Shown: positions 1-8,361 of the stretch, piece by piece | Position numbering within the stretch: the stretch's first letter is position 1 | How the letters are laid out: the number at the start of each line of letters is the position of its first letter | Assembly (NCBI GenBank): GCA_021734805.1 | Contig: JAIPIG010000015.1 | Coordinates: forward strand, 1 to 46,079 | DNA length: 46,079 bases | Reading direction: 5' to 3' | Origin: Simkaniaceae bacterium | Lineage (GTDB): Bacteria; Chlamydiota; Chlamydiia; Chlamydiales; JACRBE01 | Notes under the pieces: generated by a model | What the model was told of the DNA's origin: nothing | What the model saw: only the letters and a program-made list of their open reading frames with translations | Database searches by the model: none | Translations under genes and position numbers: made by a program

Positions 1-306
1 CCAATTTAAACTTTGGAACAACAGTTTTTTTAACTCGCTGACGTGGTGCATAACTACTCCTAAGTAGACCAAACTCAGGTAGATATAATCTATGCTCAGC
101 GAGTTCTTTGCATCAAATTATTTTTTGTCCTGTACAAAGAATATTTTTGCCATTCGGGGAAATTATAGGAAAAACAATTTCTACAGCAACATGAACTAAA
201 AATAATGAATAGGAAAATAAGACGCATATCTGTGCCTAAAATTGCTAAAAAATATGACAAAACACTAGGTAATTTAAAGATTTTATAAAAGAAAAATCAA
301 ATTCAA
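1..306. other. AT-rich gene-free stretch with an inverted repeat
   Basis: No convincing gene is seen here. A 10-base inverted repeat (AACTCGCTGA at 32-41 and TCAGCGAGTT at 96-105) encloses a smaller hairpin (CTAC/GTAG near 54-67), so the stretch could fold as an RNA or act as a termination region for the minus-strand cluster to its right. No tRNA or known riboswitch pattern is recognisable. Confidence 0.35.
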
Positions 307-1053
307 TCAGTCTATTGAAAGGTGCCATTTCAAGAGCAGAGCTTGATAAATTCCCTTCTTTTTGAGCTCTTTAAGTCCCTCATTAAATTCTTCAATGAGA
401 TCATTATGCTGCCCTTTGAGCACCACAAGGCGAAGGCCTTCGTTGAACATAGGCTCAGACATAATAGCAAGCTTTTGCTCAAAAAGATCGGCAACATAAG
501 CCATTGCCGCAATATTTCCGATGAGCGCTCCATCGATTTGTTCTTGATCAACAGCAAAACACATCTCTCCATTGCTCGGATAATAGTGAGGCATGAGATT
601 GTCCTGTGTTTCAACATAAAATGCACTCCGCGTTCTCGGCAACACACCGATGAATGCATTTTTCATCTCTGATAGGGATCTTTTAGGCGCCTCTTTTTGA
701 CAGACTAAGACAGGTCCCGTTGACAAATAGACATTGGAAAACTCATATTCCTTTTCATTGGTCAAAATCGGATCCATTCCGCTGAGCATCGCATCATACT
801 GTTTCTCTTTCAAATCGAGGATGATATTATCCCAGCTACGAGGAACATGATGGATAATAATATGGCGCCGATCGGCAATTTCCATTAAAAGTTCATTAGT
901 AAATCCCAATACATATGGAAGTTGTGCATCAAAACTCATGGGATAAAATGTGGGATCAATGGCGACAAAATAGACTTTCCTAGGTTGATGAGAGCGGCAA
1001 CCTACAGCAAAAAAAAGAGAAAAGGCAAAAAAGGTAATGAGTATCTTTTTCAT
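307..1053 (-). CDS. Extracellular solute-binding lipoprotein, family 3 (amino-acid ABC type)
   Basis: This is a periplasmic-binding-protein-like lipoprotein of about 248 residues. The N-terminus is a signal peptide ending in lipobox FAVGC, with the lipidated Cys near residue 19. The body has the SBP_bac_3 layout: a beta strand after the Cys, then FTNELLMEIADR, the DAMLSGMDPI segment and the Y-FS-VYLSTGPVLV segment. These families bind amino acids for ABC importers, but no permease or ATPase gene is adjacent, so it may serve a distant transporter or act only as a sensor or binding protein. An upstream in-frame Met at 1089 would start inside the neighbouring gene and lacks a signal peptide, so the ATG at 1053 (MKKI) is chosen. 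It lies 7 bases after the pGP6-like gene and is probably cotranscribed with it. Confidence 0.8.
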   Translation of the reverse strand: MKKILITFFAFSLFFAVGCRSHQPRKVYFVAIDPTFYPMSFDAQLPYVLGFTNELLMEIADRRHIIIHHVPRSWDNIILDLKEKQYDAMLSGMDPILTNEKEYEFSNVYLSTGPVLVCQKEAPKRSLSEMKNAFIGVLPRTRSAFYVETQDNLMPHYYPSNGEMCFAVDQEQIDGALIGNIAAMAYVADLFEQKLAIMSEPMFNEGLRLVVLKGQHNDLIEEFNEGLKELKKKGIYQALLLKWHLSID

Positions 1054-1060
1054 GTGACGA

Positions 1061-1798
1061 TTATGTTCTAAAATGCTGATAAATGTCATCGGCTATTTCA
1101 AGAAGTTCTTTCTTCTCACTGAGCGTTAAATGACTCCTCACATGATTGAGCCGGTTGAGCAGATGTTTAATTTCTGCAATGACATGCGCGCCACTGACTT
1201 TTTTAACCCTTTTATCTTCTGCTTCAAGCGGGAATACGTGTTGTATCTCTTCAATCAACGCTTTAGCCAATTGATCGGAATGATTTTCAATAAATGCACA
1301 CTTTTTTGTGATATCCCCTTCCCTTGAAGCGAGAATATATCCGGCTTTTGCCGGCATTTTTTGATATTTATCTTTAAGCTCTTGCGAAGGAAGCGCGCGG
1401 TAGAGCTCGTAAAAGCCGAGCGCATTATAGGCTGTTTTTAAACTGGGGAAAGAAAACTGCATCCATTTAGATAAAAGACTTTTTGCACCGGAATAAGCCA
1501 GTAGTATTTCTCTTGCTTTATGGATACGCTCCCCGAGAAGTAAAATTCCCTGTTTTTGAATAGCCCTCACTTCTGCAGCCGTACTCACTAATTGAGCAAA
1601 ATCGCTTTGAAATTGCTCTTGCTCCCCTTCATGAATATCCGGCAACAACAGCGCTTCAAGGCGATTTTTTTCGCTCTCTTCCAGTTCCTTAATGCCAAAT
1701 AAGCCTTGAAAAGAGTTTGGCATTTTTGCCGTGTTCTCTAGCGATTTTTGTCGATTTTTTTCTAAAAATCCTGCAACAAGTGAATCGCTTTTAGACAT
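1061..1798 (-). CDS. pGP6-D/CT583-like chromosomal protein
   Basis: This protein of about 245 residues resembles the chlamydial plasmid protein pGP6-D and its chromosomal paralogue CT583, whose biochemical role is not settled. It is charged and mostly helical, with no signal peptide or membrane segment. A central helical stretch contains GERIHKAREILLAYSGAKS, SFPSLKTAYNALGFYELYR and MPAKAGYILASREG, which suggests a DNA-binding or partition-accessory fold. The ATG at 1798 overlaps the end of parA by 8 bases, indicating translational coupling. The parA-pgp6 order matches both the chlamydial plasmid (pgp5-pgp6) and chromosomal CT582-CT583. The family call is by similarity of order and motif; function is inferred. 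Confidence 0.75.
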   Translation of the reverse strand: MSKSDSLVAGFLEKNRQKSLENTAKMPNSFQGLFGIKELEESEKNRLEALLLPDIHEGEQEQFQSDFAQLVSTAAEVRAIQKQGILLLGERIHKAREILLAYSGAKSLLSKWMQFSFPSLKTAYNALGFYELYRALPSQELKDKYQKMPAKAGYILASREGDITKKCAFIENHSDQLAKALIEEIQHVFPLEAEDKRVKKVSGAHVIAEIKHLLNRLNHVRSHLTLSEKKELLEIADDIYQHFRT

Positions 1799-2573
1799 AT
1801 GCCACCTCTTTTGATTCAACACGCGCTAAAAACTCAGCCGCAAGGGATTGATAATCTTGAGCAGCTCTAGAATGATTCGCATAACTGAAAACGGGAATCC
1901 CCTTCAATACCGATCTCGAAACGGAAACATCCCGATGAATTTTTGTCTCAAACAGTCGGTGTGGGAATGCCGCTTCAATTGCGTCTAAAAAAGCATGATT
2001 GGTCGTACTCCGATCCGACCAAAAAGAAAGGACAACACCTAATACTTCCAGGTGATGGTGCTCCCTAATTTTCTCGTGATAAAGGCGGAGGCGATCAAGC
2101 GCCAGAATACTAAACGCTTCCGGCATCGCACAAATCATCGAGTGGTGCGCTGCGAAAAGGGCGCTTTGAGTCAGCCAACCAAGACTCGGGGGCGTATCGA
2201 TTAATATATAATCAAACTCCTTAAGCGGTCTTAGTGCTTTTTTTAACCTCTCATGCCCATATAAATCTCCCACAATCGGAGAGGTCGATTCAATGCCATC
2301 GAGATAGATATTGGCAGGAACAATTTTCAACCCTTCGACGGATGTATCCTGAATCACTTCGTGCATTGTTTTTTCATTTTTTAATACGGCCGCCATCGTA
2401 TTGAGATGATCTACACCAAGGCCAAGCCCGGTGCTTAAATTAGCCTGCGCATCAAAATCGACGAGCAACACGCGTTGATGATGGAACTTAGCCAGCGCGC
2501 TTCCGAGATGTAGACATGTCGACGTTTTCGCCGTTCCGCCTTTAAAACTACAAAATGTAATAACCTTAACCAT
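1791..2573 (-). CDS. parA: ParA/MinD-type ATPase (CT582/pGP5-like)
   Basis: ParA-family ATPase of about 260 residues. The deviant Walker A motif KGGTAKTS is at residues 11-18, with the signature lysine K11. The DFDAQANLSTG motif near residue 42 and the YILIDTPPSLG Walker B region follow. These ATPases dimerise on DNA and move plasmids or chromosome regions, usually with a ParB partner. No parB or parS-like array is next to this gene; a pGP6-like gene follows instead, as in chlamydial plasmid and chromosome. The start at 2573 (MVKVITF) puts the P-loop at the usual distance from the N-terminus; the four extra upstream residues are unlikely. Its start codon overlaps the first possible ATG of the divergent glycosyltransferase, so the two genes share a short promoter region. 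Confidence 0.9.
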   Translation of the reverse strand: MVKVITFCSFKGGTAKTSTCLHLGSALAKFHHQRVLLVDFDAQANLSTGLGLGVDHLNTMAAVLKNEKTMHEVIQDTSVEGLKIVPANIYLDGIESTSPIVGDLYGHERLKKALRPLKEFDYILIDTPPSLGWLTQSALFAAHHSMICAMPEAFSILALDRLRLYHEKIREHHHLEVLGVVLSFWSDRSTTNHAFLDAIEAAFPHRLFETKIHRDVSVSRSVLKGIPVFSYANHSRAAQDYQSLAAEFLARVESKEVAYV

Positions 2574-2616
2574 GAACCTACCCAAAATAAATGTGAATCG
2601 AGTAATATATCTTCAT

Positions 2617-3693
2617 ATGCTGACACATTGTAAAAATTTCCTCATTCTTTTTTTTGTAAAAATGATTCAATGGCTGATTCCGAAGGCTCCCGTCACGGCA
2701 TCCAAAACCATTTTAATCATATCGACAACAGGGCTGGGTGATACGATTTGGGCTACGCCCGCTATTCGAAGTTTAAAGGGAGCTTTTCCAAACGCGCGCA
2801 TTGATTTATTGACAACGGGTTTAGGCAAAGAGGCCCTTTTTCACAACCCCCACCTCAATGAAGTTTACGTCATAACCTACCAGTCTCTTCTTTCGCTCCG
2901 GAAAATCTTATGGAGAAACCGCTATGAAGCCGTGTTAATTTTTCATGCGTCTCAACGCTTTATTTTTCCCTTGAGTGCACTCATTGGAGCACGAAAAACC
3001 ATCTCCACACAGCATCAAAATAAAGGCCTTGATCGATTGATCACCGATTTAATCCCCGCTGCCCCCATCCATGAGATTGAGCGCCGTTTCCGACTCGTTG
3101 AAGTGCTTTATCCTAAGATCGAACGCGGCCCCCTCGAAATCCCCATTCAAGAAGATGAAATGCAAGAGGCTCTATTTTTCTTAAAAAAATCGGGTTGGGA
3201 TGGGAAACAACCGCTCGTGGTGCTCCAGCCGGGAGCCAAGGATCATTTTAAATTATGGCCGGCTGAATATTACATTGAAACGGCTCATGCATTAGCCCAC
3301 ATTTCTCCTTTCTTTTTGATTACCGGAAGTATGAGTGAAGCGGCATTTGTCAAAAACATCGCAAGAGATATTCCAAATAGCATTCCCCTCTTCGGTCAAA
3401 TTTCGCTTCGATCGCTAATTTGTTTGATTCATCGAGCAGATTTAATGATCACCAATGATACGGGTCCTATGCATCTCGCCTTTTCACAAAACACTCCCAC
3501 GATTGCCCTCTTTGCACCAACTGACCCCAGATTTTGCGGCCCTTATTTTGCCCAAACCGCCTTTGTCATTTCTAAACGGCGCACGTGTATTCCCTGTTTG
3601 AAAAAACGGTGTCGAGACCCCTTTTGCATGCGACAAATTCCGGTTAAAGATGTGGTCTCTTTAGCGCGGCAAATTTTAGAGGATAGATCATGA
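2617..3693 (+). CDS. Glycosyltransferase family 9 (heptosyltransferase-like)
   Basis: GT9 enzyme, the family of ADP-heptose:LPS heptosyltransferases (WaaC/WaaF). The donor-site glycine motif STTGLGDTIWATPAIR follows the first strand, and the C-terminal half has the family hallmark TNDTGPMHLA and then ALFAPTDP. A Cys-rich tail (RRTCIPCLKKRC) is an added feature, perhaps metal binding. The start is uncertain: ATG at 2572 would overlap the parA start codon, so 2617 or 2662 is more plausible, although neither has a clear ribosome binding site. The gene is joined to the following GT2 gene by an ATGA overlap, so both probably build the same glycan (LPS core or another surface polysaccharide). The acceptor is unknown. 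Confidence 0.8.
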   Translation: MLTHCKNFLILFFVKMIQWLIPKAPVTASKTILIISTTGLGDTIWATPAIRSLKGAFPNARIDLLTTGLGKEALFHNPHLNEVYVITYQSLLSLRKILWRNRYEAVLIFHASQRFIFPLSALIGARKTISTQHQNKGLDRLITDLIPAAPIHEIERRFRLVEVLYPKIERGPLEIPIQEDEMQEALFFLKKSGWDGKQPLVVLQPGAKDHFKLWPAEYYIETAHALAHISPFFLITGSMSEAAFVKNIARDIPNSIPLFGQISLRSLICLIHRADLMITNDTGPMHLAFSQNTPTIALFAPTDPRFCGPYFAQTAFVISKRRTCIPCLKKRCRDPFCMRQIPVKDVVSLARQILEDRS

Positions 3694-4640
3694 GCGTAGC
3701 GGTATTAATTTTAAACTGGAATGGCAAAGAAGATACCCTTGAGTGTTTAGCTTCGCTTGATCGGCAAACCTATCGAAACATCCACCCCATCGTCGTTGAT
3801 AATGGTTCAGTTGATGATTCCTGCCGTGCGATACGCGAAGCATATCCTGCGATAACGCTCATTGAAAATCATGCCAACTTAGGATTTGCCGAAGGCAATA
3901 ATGTGGGCATTCGCTTTGCCCTTGAACACAACTATGCCTTTATTTTTCTTCTCAATAACGATACGTCAATAGATCCTCATTGCATTGAGGCCTTTGTTCA
4001 ATTTTCTCAAAAGCATCCACAAGCTATTTTAGGTGCGCGCCTTTGCCAATATCACGATCGCACGAAGCTCGATCATTTAGGTGGATACTGGAACCCTAAC
4101 ACACTCAATTTTGATCTGATCGCGCAAGGAGATGAGGCTTTTCTTCCTCAGTATGATTCTCCCATCACCTGTGACTTTGTGTGCGGTGCGGCCTTTTTTG
4201 CCCCAAGAGATCTCTTTATAGCTGTGGGATTATTAGAAAGTCGATTTTTTCTCATTTGGGAGGAGAGCGATTTGTGTGCCCGCGCTCAAAAAGCCGGTTT
4301 TGACTCGATTTACTGCCCTAAGGCGATTGTCTATCATAAAGTTTCGCATTCTTTTGTGGGGGGTAAACCTCATACATATTATTTTTGGTGGCGTAACAGA
4401 TTGCTCTGGATTCAGCGCAATCTTCCCAAAGACGAGCGAAAAAGGGCTTTTTATCGAATCCTGATTCCCGAAATCGCCCACATCTTAAAACTCTATTTGA
4501 TTAAATCATTGTCGATTCCCTTCAGTCAATCCCCTGTACAAAGACGCAAGCAATGTAAATTATACCGCGCCGCTTTACGTGGAATATGGGATTATACGCG
4601 CCAAAAATTTGGTCCGGGTCCGGAATGGATTACAAAATAG
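3690..4640 (+). CDS. Glycosyltransferase family 2 (rhamnosyltransferase-like)
   Basis: Inverting GT2 transferase of 316 residues. The N-terminal nucleotide-binding strand is VAVLILNWNGKEDTLECL; FLLNNDTSIDP provides the DxD-like metal site; FFLIWEESDLCARAQKAGF is the acceptor/base region typical of the RfbF/WbbL-like subgroup. That subgroup often transfers rhamnose, which fits the dTDP-rhamnose genes at 17.9-20.4 kb, although that link is an inference. The start codon overlaps the GT9 stop (ATGA at 3690-3693), so translation is coupled. The C-terminus is basic (RKQCKLYRAALR) and may sit on the membrane. Confidence 0.82.
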   Translation: MSVAVLILNWNGKEDTLECLASLDRQTYRNIHPIVVDNGSVDDSCRAIREAYPAITLIENHANLGFAEGNNVGIRFALEHNYAFIFLLNNDTSIDPHCIEAFVQFSQKHPQAILGARLCQYHDRTKLDHLGGYWNPNTLNFDLIAQGDEAFLPQYDSPITCDFVCGAAFFAPRDLFIAVGLLESRFFLIWEESDLCARAQKAGFDSIYCPKAIVYHKVSHSFVGGKPHTYYFWWRNRLLWIQRNLPKDERKRAFYRILIPEIAHILKLYLIKSLSIPFSQSPVQRRKQCKLYRAALRGIWDYTRQKFGPGPEWITK

Positions 4641-4776
4641 AGATTGAGAAAAACCATAAGGCGTCCTATATACCTGAATAACGAGCAGTATATTTTGTGT
4701 TTTAGTTTTTTTTAGTTTAGAGAATGTCTTAAAACGACTAGTATTGTCGTGTTGATTTAAACAGTGATAAGCAAAA

Positions 4777-5709
4777 ATGATGAAATTCATTCAAATATTT
4801 AAACAATCCAACACATTTTTTTTATTTTTGTTCAGCACCCTCCTATTACTAACGGGATGTGAAAAGTCTCAGACTGTCGTGAGCGGTGTCGATGAACGTG
4901 AGGCTAATCTCATTATTGTCTTTCTGGATAGTAAAGGCATTCAAGCGACTAAACAGCAACAAGCCGTTTCCGCTATCGGCGGTGGACAGGGCGGCGCTCT
5001 TAAATACAATATTTTCGTCGAAGAATCAAAAATGATCGATGCGATGGCCATTTTAAATCAAAACGGTTTACCGAGAAGGCAAGGAACAACGCTTCTAGAA
5101 CTTTTTGCTAAACAAGGCCTCATGACCACAGACAAAGAAGAAACCATTCGCTACCAAGCAGGTCTCGAACAACAAATCGCCAACATGATTTTGATGATTG
5201 ATGGCATCATCGATGCCAGCGTACAGCTCTCATTCCCCTCGACCGATACGGGAGGGGGCGAACAGCCAACGCAAGCTGTGACCGCTGCAGTCTATGTCAA
5301 ACATCAAGGAATTTTAGAAGACCCCAATTCCCATTTAGAGACAAAAATCAAACGCCTCGTATCAGGAAGCGTCAATGGACTCGATATCAACAATGTCACT
5401 GTTGTATCAGATCGATCGCGCTATACCGATATCAGCGTTGCCGAATTGTCTATGGTCCCCAAAACAAATGATTATGTCCGCATTTGGTCCATTGTGATGA
5501 GCCGTGAATCCGCTCTCAAGTTCAGAGCCATTTTTTTCACTATCATGATTCTGGGAACCATTTTTGCAGCCCTATTTGGTTGGCTTCTTTGGAAATTTTA
5601 CCCCACGCTGCGCCGTTCCGGTGGTCTTCGCGATATTTTCAAAATCAAGCCCTTCACTCCAGAAAAAACCGGTGTTTCTGAAGAAAAGGGTGAGGCTCCT
5701 TCCGAATAA
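4777..5709 (+). CDS. sctJ: Type III secretion inner-membrane ring lipoprotein SctJ
   Basis: YscJ/PrgK/MxiJ family lipoprotein of 310 residues (Chlamydia CT559, CdsJ). A signal peptide ends at lipobox LLLTGC. The ring-building domain follows, with REANLIIVFLDSKGIQA, KYNIFVEESK and the LFAKQGLMTT region, then the second ring domain containing EQQIANMILMIDGIIDASVQL. A transmembrane helix lies near residues 248-270, followed by a short cytoplasmic tail. SctJ forms the inner ring of the injectisome base. It is the first gene of a compact plus-strand run sctJ-K-L-R-S-T. The 136-base upstream gap contains a small hairpin (4731-4755) and AT-rich promoter-like sequence. Confidence 0.95.
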   Translation: MMKFIQIFKQSNTFFLFLFSTLLLLTGCEKSQTVVSGVDEREANLIIVFLDSKGIQATKQQQAVSAIGGGQGGALKYNIFVEESKMIDAMAILNQNGLPRRQGTTLLELFAKQGLMTTDKEETIRYQAGLEQQIANMILMIDGIIDASVQLSFPSTDTGGGEQPTQAVTAAVYVKHQGILEDPNSHLETKIKRLVSGSVNGLDINNVTVVSDRSRYTDISVAELSMVPKTNDYVRIWSIVMSRESALKFRAIFFTIMILGTIFAALFGWLLWKFYPTLRRSGGLRDIFKIKPFTPEKTGVSEEKGEAPSE

Positions 5710-5734
5710 TGCACCAAATGGGTAGGAAATGCAT

Positions 5735-6595
5735 ATGAGTAAACTCACGCAATCGGCCTCATTTAAAGCGCATCTCGATATGTTAAGTCATGAGACACAG
5801 AATAGTTTGCTCCATTTCCTCCCTTTAGAAGAAATGAACAAAATTAAAGAGATGCCTTCATTTGATTGGACTGCAGTCGATCAAATGCCGATATATGCCT
5901 TTCTCTCTAAAATTCACCCCAGCTGGATAAAGCCTTTTTTCGATCAATTGTCTTCAAATGACCGAGAGCTCTTTCTCTCAGCATTTGTGAAAAGAAAAGA
6001 GGAGCTGGCCAAAGCCTTCCAATTGGAGATCAAACCTATTGCCCTAAGCCCTATCGCCCAAAGCTTTATCCTTAAACATCTGTATCATACTTTTTTTGTC
6101 AAAGAAGGGCTCCTCCCTTTTCCGTTCATTTCAAAAGATCCTTTCTTCCGCTTGCTAACTCTGAGTTATGACGAACTAATCGATCTCATCGATTTACTTG
6201 GAATGAGTGACATGGCAATTGAATTGAGCGAAGTGATCCAGGGCAAACAGGTGCGCGCCATCCTCGAGACGTTTAATGAGCGAAAAATCACTTTTCTAAA
6301 ACAGATCCGCACCAGCGAAGAAACGGTTTCATTTGGAAAAATGCATCTCTCCTCTTGGGATCAAAACCAAGAAAAACTTAAGAAAATCATCCATCAACGC
6401 GGTCTCAATCGTCTAGCCAAAGCCCTTTGTGGCGCCAGCGAACATTTTTTAGGCTATCTCGCCTATATGTTATCCAAAGATGAGGCTAAAATGTTTAAAA
6501 GTTTTTACACTAAGAAAAAAAATCCAAAAGTGTTAGAAGTATTAAATAAAGAGCTCAATCGCGCCCTTGATTTTTTATTAACGTCTGAAGAGTGA
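5735..6595 (+). CDS. Putative SctK-like type III secretion protein (CT560 position)
   Basis: This 286-residue soluble helical protein sits between sctJ and sctL, where Chlamydia has CT560 and many systems have the sorting-platform adaptor SctK. The sequence is weakly conserved, so the role rests mainly on position. Segments such as FRLLTLSYDELIDLIDLL and RLAKALCGASEHFLGYLAYM, followed by a charged helix, resemble armadillo-like FliG/SctK helical repeats. An ATG at 5729 lies directly against the AGGAA ribosome binding site; the ATG at 5735 gives normal spacing and is preferred. There is no signal peptide or membrane helix, consistent with a cytoplasmic adaptor. Confidence 0.6.
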   Translation: MSKLTQSASFKAHLDMLSHETQNSLLHFLPLEEMNKIKEMPSFDWTAVDQMPIYAFLSKIHPSWIKPFFDQLSSNDRELFLSAFVKRKEELAKAFQLEIKPIALSPIAQSFILKHLYHTFFVKEGLLPFPFISKDPFFRLLTLSYDELIDLIDLLGMSDMAIELSEVIQGKQVRAILETFNERKITFLKQIRTSEETVSFGKMHLSSWDQNQEKLKKIIHQRGLNRLAKALCGASEHFLGYLAYMLSKDEAKMFKSFYTKKKNPKVLEVLNKELNRALDFLLTSEE

Positions 6596-6601
6596 TAAGT
6601 C

Positions 6602-7228
6602 ATGTTTTTATTTTCCTTGATTAAATCGGGAACGATTCACACTGCAAGCAAGCAAAAAATCATCCCACAAGCTGATTTTAGCGAAATTCTAAACGCACAA
6701 GAAGTTCTTGCCCAAGCCAAACAAGAGAGAGAAGATTTATTAGAGGAAACGCGCAACGAATGTATTGAATTAAAAAAACAAGCAGAGGCTCAAGGGTTCC
6801 AAAAGGGGCTTGAAATGTTCAATGAGCATATTCTCGGTCTTGAAAATAGCATTAAATTGCAGCGGCATGAAATGCAGCTACAAATCCTCCCTCTCGCCCT
6901 CAAAGCAAGCAAGCGCATTGTTGGAGAAGAGCTTTTAACTAACCCGGAAACAATTGTTCACATTATTCAACAGGCGATCAAACCCGCAACGGCTCACAGT
7001 CAAATTAAAATCTATGTGAATAAAGACGATTTAGAAAACGTATTACAACATAAAGATGAAATAAGAAGAAAATTTGAAAAATTGGAATCTTTGACCATTT
7101 CCCCCCGCTCAGATGTTTCTGCAGGAAGCTGTATTATCGAGACTGAAGTGGGGATCATCAATGCCACCCTTGAAAATCAATGGAGAGCTCTTGAAGCCGC
7201 CTTTGAAAATTATATGAAACAAAAATAG
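6602..7228 (+). CDS. sctL: Type III secretion ATPase stator protein SctL
   Basis: SctL/YscL/FliH family protein of 208 residues (CT561, CdsL). The N-terminal half is a long charged coiled coil (residues about 35-90, rich in E, K and Q). The C-terminal half is the FliH/V-ATPase E-subunit-like domain, with LALKASKRIVGEELLTNPET and the conserved ending DVSAGSCIIETEVGIINATL. SctL links the secretion ATPase SctN to the sorting platform and regulates it; the sctN gene is not in this window. Spacing of 6 bases from the previous gene and 7 to sctR indicates one operon. Confidence 0.92.
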   Translation: MFLFSLIKSGTIHTASKQKIIPQADFSEILNAQEVLAQAKQEREDLLEETRNECIELKKQAEAQGFQKGLEMFNEHILGLENSIKLQRHEMQLQILPLALKASKRIVGEELLTNPETIVHIIQQAIKPATAHSQIKIYVNKDDLENVLQHKDEIRRKFEKLESLTISPRSDVSAGSCIIETEVGIINATLENQWRALEAAFENYMKQK

Positions 7229-7235
7229 AGTCAAC

Positions 7236-8066
7236 ATGAACGCAAAGAGCTTATTTTCCTCCCGCAATACCTTGGTTTTTTTGGTGCTCTGCGCTCTTTT
7301 TCTATTGCCATCGGTTGTCTCTTTTGCGGCTGATGAACCCATGGGGATCTCAGATGTAGGCCAACAGTTTCTCAGTTCTGATGCGAGTTTGGACTCGAAA
7401 CAGCCGGCGCTTATTACAAAAATGGCCGTGCTGGCCATGCTGGCCATTCTACCCTTTGCCATCATGATGCTCACCTCTTTTTTAAAAATTGTCGTCGTCC
7501 TCTCTTTGCTGCGCAACGCGATCGGTGTCCAACAATCGCCACCCAACCAGGCAATCAATGGCATGGCACTTCTCATGACGATTTATGTCATGTTTCCAAC
7601 AGGTTTAGAAATGTACAATGCGACAAGCGGTTTTATTAATTCGACCAATCCGCAAGAACTCTTTTCGACAAATGGGGCCTACTATGTTGTCAATGTCGTT
7701 GAAAGGGCCAAAGAGCCCTTCCGCGGATTTTTAATACGCAACATGGACCAAAAACATATCAGCTATTTTTATGATCTTGCCTATAAAAAATTCCCGAAAG
7801 ACTACCGCGATAAAATGACAAAAACCGATTTTATTGTTCTGGTTCCCGCTTTTGTCACATCACAAATTAAGGCTGCATTTGAGGTCGGCGTGCTTATTTA
7901 CCTCCCCTTCTTTGTTATCGATCTTGTCACCTCTAACATCCTACTCGCAATGGGGATGATGATGCTATCGCCGTTGACTATTGCCCTGCCCCTTAAATTA
8001 CTATTACTTGTGATGATTGACGGATGGACTCTGATTGTTCAGGGTCTCGTTTTATCATATCGCTAA
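7236..8066 (+). CDS. sctR: Type III secretion export-gate protein SctR
   Basis: FliP/YscR family membrane protein of 276 residues (CT562). The N-terminal hydrophobic segment (LVFLVLCALFLLPSVVSFAA) looks like a cleavable signal. The core has the family signature LTSFLKIVVVLSLLRNAIGV followed by QSPPNQAINGMALLMT, and near the C-terminus FFVIDLVTSNILLAMGMMML, a typical FliP ending. SctR forms a pentamer in the export gate with SctS and SctT. The start at 7236 lies 7 bases after the sctL stop with a weak TAGAG ribosome site. It is well conserved compared with the variable protein at 5735. Confidence 0.95.
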   Translation: MNAKSLFSSRNTLVFLVLCALFLLPSVVSFAADEPMGISDVGQQFLSSDASLDSKQPALITKMAVLAMLAILPFAIMMLTSFLKIVVVLSLLRNAIGVQQSPPNQAINGMALLMTIYVMFPTGLEMYNATSGFINSTNPQELFSTNGAYYVVNVVERAKEPFRGFLIRNMDQKHISYFYDLAYKKFPKDYRDKMTKTDFIVLVPAFVTSQIKAAFEVGVLIYLPFFVIDLVTSNILLAMGMMMLSPLTIALPLKLLLLVMIDGWTLIVQGLVLSYR

Positions 8067-8087
8067 AGCCCTATCGATTGGAGAGAG

Positions 8088-8357
8088 ATGTATCAATCTG
8101 AAATCTACCAACTCACGTATCAATGCCTCATCCTGATTATGATTTTGTCAGGACCGCCGATCATTATCAGTATGATTTTCGGTCTGGTTGTTGCCATTTT
8201 TCAAGCGGCAACTCAAATTCAAGAGCAAACCCTATCATTTACGGTTAAACTGGTCGCCGTAATTTTAGTTTTGATGATCATGGGTGGATTTTTAAGTGGC
8301 CAGATTATGCAATTTTCTCATTACATTTTTGATAATTTTTATAAGTGGCGCGGTTAA
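8088..8357 (+). CDS. sctS: Type III secretion export-gate protein SctS
   Basis: FliQ/YscS family protein of 89 residues (CT563), with two hydrophobic hairpin helices. Recognisable features are LSGPPIIISMIFGLVVAIFQAATQIQEQTL and the preceding GPP, followed by a second helix VAVILVLMIMGGF. It packs around the SctR-SctT core of the export gate. A good ribosome binding site GGAGAGAG directly precedes the ATG. Length equals the family norm. The stop is 4 bases before the preferred sctT start codon. Confidence 0.94.
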   Translation: MYQSEIYQLTYQCLILIMILSGPPIIISMIFGLVVAIFQAATQIQEQTLSFTVKLVAVILVLMIMGGFLSGQIMQFSHYIFDNFYKWRG

Positions 8358-8361
8358 TACG

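Noticed and set aside
8296-8361. Upstream start for sctT
   Set aside because: It lies inside sctS and adds a hydrophobic leader not typical of the family; GTG 8362 fits spacing and length.
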